Notes under the pieces: generated by a model | The model's input: the letters and a program-made list of their open reading frames with translations, nothing else | Database searches by the model: none | What the model was told of the DNA's origin: nothing | Shown here: positions 59,820-64,000 of the stretch, piece after piece | Position numbering within the stretch: position 1 is the stretch's first letter | How the letters are laid out: each line of letters begins with the position of its first letter | Position numbers and translations under genes: made by a program | Source: Caenorhabditis remanei | Lineage: Eukaryota; Nematoda; Chromadorea; Rhabditida; Rhabditidae | Length of the DNA: 64,000 nt | Direction: 5' to 3' | Assembly: GCF_010183535.1 (NCBI RefSeq) | Contig: NC_071333.1 | Span: 10,972,587 to 11,036,586 of the forward strand

Positions 59820-61906
59820 CTAGGCATAATCGGTAAGTTTAGTTTTGTTTTCCGCAACTTTCACAGGACACTTGTTGCAACATCTGCAGACGGCGAAACA
59901 TAGAACTGCGAGGATGAGGAAAGTAAATGATACTCCAACGGCAATAAGTGGAATTTTGAATGAAGAACTGATCAATTTTTCCTGCATCACGGCGATTCTC
60001 GTCTCAGCAAACGCTTCTCGACCTGTAACACAATAGTATAATGATTGATAGTCTATATGGACGATTACGTAACGCAATAAAGATTTACAACCTGTGCACA
60101 GGTCAGTAAATATTAAAAAGTTAAGCGAAAAAGAACCAATATCGTACCGATTGCATCATAGTTTGTGATGCGGAACATAAACTCGCAGTGGACATCTCGT
60201 GGGAGAGGCATCTCATAACTTGTTGATGGAGCAGGTAGGTACACTGTTGTTGGATCTTTATTGCATGGTCCAAGGTACGCTTGGTACGTCACAGCGTAGG
60301 TTAGGATGTTTTCGGGTTCAGCGGATGCAGTCCAGGAAATCATTGCTGTAGAATTGGCTTCAATTGCAACTCTGATGTTGGAGACGGGTTCTGGTGCTGA
60401 AATTCAGATTGTTTTCAGATTGAGCTCATATCAAGTTTGTTCAGCTCTGCGAGCATCTACATACCACATTGGAGACTTCCTTTTCCGTAAACTTGTTTGC
60501 ACTGGAATGAGTTGAATCTGACGGATATTGGTGAAGTTGCAGTGTTCTGATCTGACGAGAGAGCAGAAAGTGTCACTGCATAAGAAGAGTCAAACTCCAG
60601 ATGAGAAAGAAGAATAGAGTATGTAGGGTCAACTCGGAGATCTGCGACAACTGCGTTTGTTGAATTTTTGACTTGTAGCCGGAAATAGCAACTGTCATAT
60701 GCGGTCCTGAAATAAGATTAATTAACTGTAGAAAGAAAGAAAAGGGATAGATAAATTGAACGACCCGGACATTATCCTCAAGCTGTCGGGTCTTAACCGT
60801 CAAAGAAATCCTGCCGGTCTCATGAACCACTCACTCGATTTCGGCTAATTACCCCCTTCATTATTATTGTTGCGGAAGCTCTTAGAAAAAATAAAATAGC
60901 TATTATGGTAATGCTTACCTCGGAAAATGGAGATGTGCAACGACTCCTTGTTCGGAATTAAAACCATTTTTGACAATTAAAGGTGACCCCGGAGATTTCA
61001 CTATGAGAATATTGGAAATTTCAGTCCACTCGCTTTGAATTGTATCTCCAAGTTTTCCAGCTGGACCTACAATGGTGACAAGGAATTTGTATTGAACACC
61101 AGGTATCATGCCATCAACTTTAATCATACTGTCAGCTTCCACCTGAATATAAAAACATTATTGAGACGATAAAGATAGAGACAAAATACCGAGGCAGTAA
61201 TCCATTGACTCTCATCATAATATCCAAGTGCATAAGTTCTTTGCTTCCACTGAACAACATACTGTACTGGACCAGATGGCCGGATTTTTGTTAATCCAAG
61301 AAGTCCCTGTAATTGTTATTAATTATGACACCTCATGAGTCAAAACAGAAACAATGACATTTACTTCTTTGACACCCCTCCCCATGAGCCCTCTTCTCAC
61401 CTCAAATGAGTCGTCCAAATCGGATGTTGCTGATGGCATCTGACACAATAATTCCACGGAGGAAACCGGTGATGACCCAACTTTTCCTGAAAATAAATCA
61501 TGGTGAAACATTTGTGATTGTTATAAAAGTACCTGACTGAGCGGTGGATTCCAACCAGAATTTGGCACCTTGAAGTGTTTCTCCGGTGAGATTACTTCTT
61601 TTCATATCTCGTCTATGTTGGAATTGTAGGCAGCCGTTTTCACATTTGGTATATTCATCAGTGTCCACGAAGAAGTATTCATCTATTGAGCCATCCAAGT
61701 TTTGTCGTGTTTTTGGATATCCGTACTAAACAAAAAAGTTAATTTGGTTAATTAAGACTAATCGTGCTTACCTTTTCTGAACACTTGGCCTTGCAATGAG
61801 CCACTCGGATGAGATGTGCATAATCAATTTGGATGTATGGAAGAACAACAAAAGTAGTTACCAAATTAGTTGCACTAAGTATTAAGATAATACTGTATAA
61901 CCTCAT
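59820..61906 (-). CDS. Type I membrane protein with fibronectin type III-like domains
   Basis: Eight exons give 482 residues: 61772-61906, 61533-61725, 61401-61486, 61190-61306, 60919-61142, 60465-60706, 60148-60396, 59820-60022. All phases close. Signal peptide about 1-21. The N-terminal region has paired cysteines C38/C42 and C73/C77 (HCKAKC, KCENGC), a pattern reminiscent of anosmin/KAL-type proteins but not enough to name it. Two or three FN3-like domains follow (for example LLGLTKIRPSGPVQYVVQWKQR, then a domain after PEPVSNIRVAIEAN with MISWTASAEPENILTYAVTY). A transmembrane segment lies at about 439-460, followed by a short tail with a CRCCNKC cluster and KLTDYA at the end. Probably a cell-surface adhesion or receptor protein. 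The gene is unnamed here. The start is chosen because the signal peptide begins there. Confidence 0.85.
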
Positions 61907-64000
61907 GCTGATGTGAATCTGCAAACTATTTCTGTTTGTTATGAGTAAAACTTGACGAAGCGTAAAGAACAGGAGAAGAGAGGAGAGAGAATAGAACTTG
62001 AGCACGCATTCCACCAGCTAAGGTAATAATAATTAGTGTTGCCTTTGTGAGAATGGAGATGCGTTTTGAGAGGAGCCTCTTGAACGTCTTTGTTCGTCGT
62101 CTATCTTTTGGAGTTGACGATTAAGCATTGAAAATGAAGGAGAGTCTTTTGGAGACGTCCCCAGTCTCCAGTCAGTCAGCACCAAATTTCCGGAGGCAGT
62201 TCGAGAATGAAAAGATTTGGAAAAAGAAAAAAGGAATGTGTGGGGGGGGGCAATGAGGAAAGAATACAAACACTTGAGGGGAGACAATCCGTTAACCTCT
62301 AAAAAAAGAGCAGTGCCCTCGAAACAATAGGTAATGCAAATGCCGGTAATGGTTTTGGAGAGTTGCTCATCTTCGCCTATTAAGAATATTAGAATACAAT
62401 ACGTGAGAAGGTCACAATTTTCTATACGGGTTTTTGTACGGTGGGCACTGATCATTTACTGTGACTGGTTGACACTTGCACCAGCAGGGTCCAGCAACTG
62501 GTGCTGATCGTTGACGCGAGAGAGGAAAGAAGAAGAAGGATGGGTTTAACGGATTACACAACTGCCGATTTATTGGCCAATTGCTTATTGCTAAGGTGTT
62601 CTTTCGGGAGGCGATTGGAGTGGGACCTTCACTGGTTCTCGAAATGACAGTTGGCGTCATGTGCTAGCATATATTATCGATGGTAGTAAGAGTTAGAGGC
62701 TATGAAAAAAGCGTTTAGATGGATGAGGAGAAAAAAATGAGGATGAGGGATGAAAGAAACACGTGAAAATGAAGGGATAGGAGGAAGCCATAATTCGAAT
62801 TATCCTAGATTCCATTTATTTTTGTCGCGCCTCCCAAGTTTCAGAGGTGGAGAAAATAAGAAGAATGGAGAGAAAATAAAGAGATGAGCAGATGAACAAA
62901 GCTTAAAAGATTTGTACGCACTTTGGAAAATTAGAAAAATTGGAAAAAGTGAGTTGCAGATACTAGAGACCACACAACGAAGGTGAAAACAGAGGAAATT
63001 GGAAAAATGGAAAGATATCCATAGGAAAGAAAAACCACTTGAAAATTATAAGGTTCAATAATGCAGTCGGAGGGGGTGAAATTTGAATAAGAACAAATAC
63101 ACAGAGCATAGCTAAGCTGGTGGCTGTTTGTTAGGACAAACTTTTTTGAATAGGGATGCCGGGATGCGACACAACAACACACACGAAATTGCAACATTGT
63201 AAAAAAACGATAAAGTTTAGAAATAGAGAAGGAAAAGTGAGGGAGGGAAGGAGGACGAGTGCAAATCGTCAAAAACTCGGACGACTCTAGCTCGTTATTC
63301 GTTGTTAACTAGGCCAATTCCGAAAGATACTTTCTTTTTTTCTCTCACGTTTTTAATGAATTCAAGCAGATTTTCAAATGTTAGTAGAGTAGTCACAGAT
63401 ATTTGGAGTGCGGTTTCAAGAAATAACATTTTCCAGTCTCTCACTTTCTAGATTTTATATTTGTATCATGTGTGTTCAAAAACAACAGAAAGGGTGGTTG
63501 CTGGGAGGAAAAGATAAGGAGTGCGTAGGGCGTCTTCGTTCACCACACTCGCTAGTGGTGTCCGGTAGGAGTGTACACCAAAAAGTAGGCGGGGTCAACT
63601 GCCAGCAGGAAAAGTGAAGGAAAGATACAATGGAATGAGAACCAAAACAGAAATGAATGAAACTTCCAAAATCTGACTTTCTAAAACTACACAAACTATT
63701 GAGAAAAGGGATTTATTCTGTCGAATATGCCGTAACCCACCCTCTACCCTATAGGACCAACCCAACAGGTTAATCCCATTTTTATAACCGGTCATTTGGA
63801 GGAGTAGAATAGAAATAATAAATTCTCGGCGGTACGGTTGAAAAGGGGGAGGTTCTACCTCTATTGTGTTGGTAGGAAAGATTCATTGCTCTCAAAAAAG
63901 GGCATAGAGTTTATGCAACATTCGAGAGTGAAATAGAGTAACATAAGGAGGGCCACACAAAAAAAAACGCCGGAAATCTCCTCATTTTGTATTCACGGAT
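61907..64000. other. Unassigned region at the right end
   Basis: This should contain the promoter of the FN3 membrane protein gene. Coding-like fragments on the minus strand at 62033-62660 are described separately. From 62661 to 64000 the sequence is purine-rich on the plus strand and holds only short frames without splice partners. A gene could extend beyond the window. Confidence 0.4.
62033..62660 (-). CDS. Coding-like fragments of an unresolved minus-strand gene
   Basis: Two overlapping open segments look protein-like. One starts at ATG 62660 and ends at 62412 with a cysteine cluster (PCWCKCQPVTVNDQC). The other ends at TAA 62033 with a hydrophilic tail (SMLNRQLQKIDDEQRRSRG). They are in different frames, and I could not join them with convincing splice sites; a TTTTTTTAG acceptor at about 62300 is the best candidate. 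Either may be the 3' end of a gene starting further right, or chance. No function is suggested. Confidence 0.25.

Overview
The window looks like nuclear DNA of a Caenorhabditis nematode. It is AT-rich, its introns are short with a GTAAGT-like donor and a TTTCAG acceptor, and several starts sit just after a TTNCAG acceptor as expected for SL1 trans-splicing. Conserved proteins match known C. elegans genes: SUP-12, PRL-1, an ADAMTS (adt-3/T19D2.1-like), LIN-18/RYK and a PRKX-like kinase. From memory these are X-linked in C. elegans, so an X segment of a C. elegans relative is likely. The exact species cannot be told by eye. Every gene model below was joined by hand from exon frames; all phases close, but no transcript or database was consulted.

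Layout. 1-477 (+): 3' end of a nuclear hormone receptor. 478-8058: no gene found. 8059-13013 (+): PRKX/PKA-like kinase, 9 exons. 13361-14805 (-): secreted cysteine-rich protein, 9 exons, with an unexplained second ORF overlapping its start. 15118-21815: gene-poor. 21816-24539 (+): sup-12. 25400-25620: a tRNA-like repeat and purine-rich repeats. 25916-26633 (-): a second secreted cysteine-rich protein with the same C-terminal module as the first. 29187-33760 (+): ADAMTS protease, 21 exons. 34100-34620: three diverged ~190-bp repeats. 35099-35731 (+): small one-pass membrane protein with an acidic tail. 36346-37028 (-): prl-1. 37.1-49.2 kb: 12 kb with no gene found. 49260-52083 (+): lin-18. 52219-55853 (-): a 20-exon secreted mosaic protein, tail to tail with lin-18. 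56822-57358 (-): Pro/Gly/Tyr-rich protein. 58317-59484 (+): three proline tRNA genes with a short terminal-inverted-repeat element between the last two. 59820-61906 (-): type I membrane protein with fibronectin-III-like domains. 61907-64000: mostly unassigned, with coding-like fragments on the minus strand.

As in most nematode X segments, the genes are individually regulated and do not form one pathway. Common themes are signalling (kinase, PRL phosphatase, RYK Wnt receptor, nuclear receptor) and extracellular matrix or cell surface (ADAMTS, two CC-module proteins, the mosaic protein, the FN3 protein). SUP-12 is the only splicing regulator. The least described parts are the mosaic protein, the paired CC-module genes on either side of sup-12, the FN3 membrane protein and the acidic-tail microprotein.
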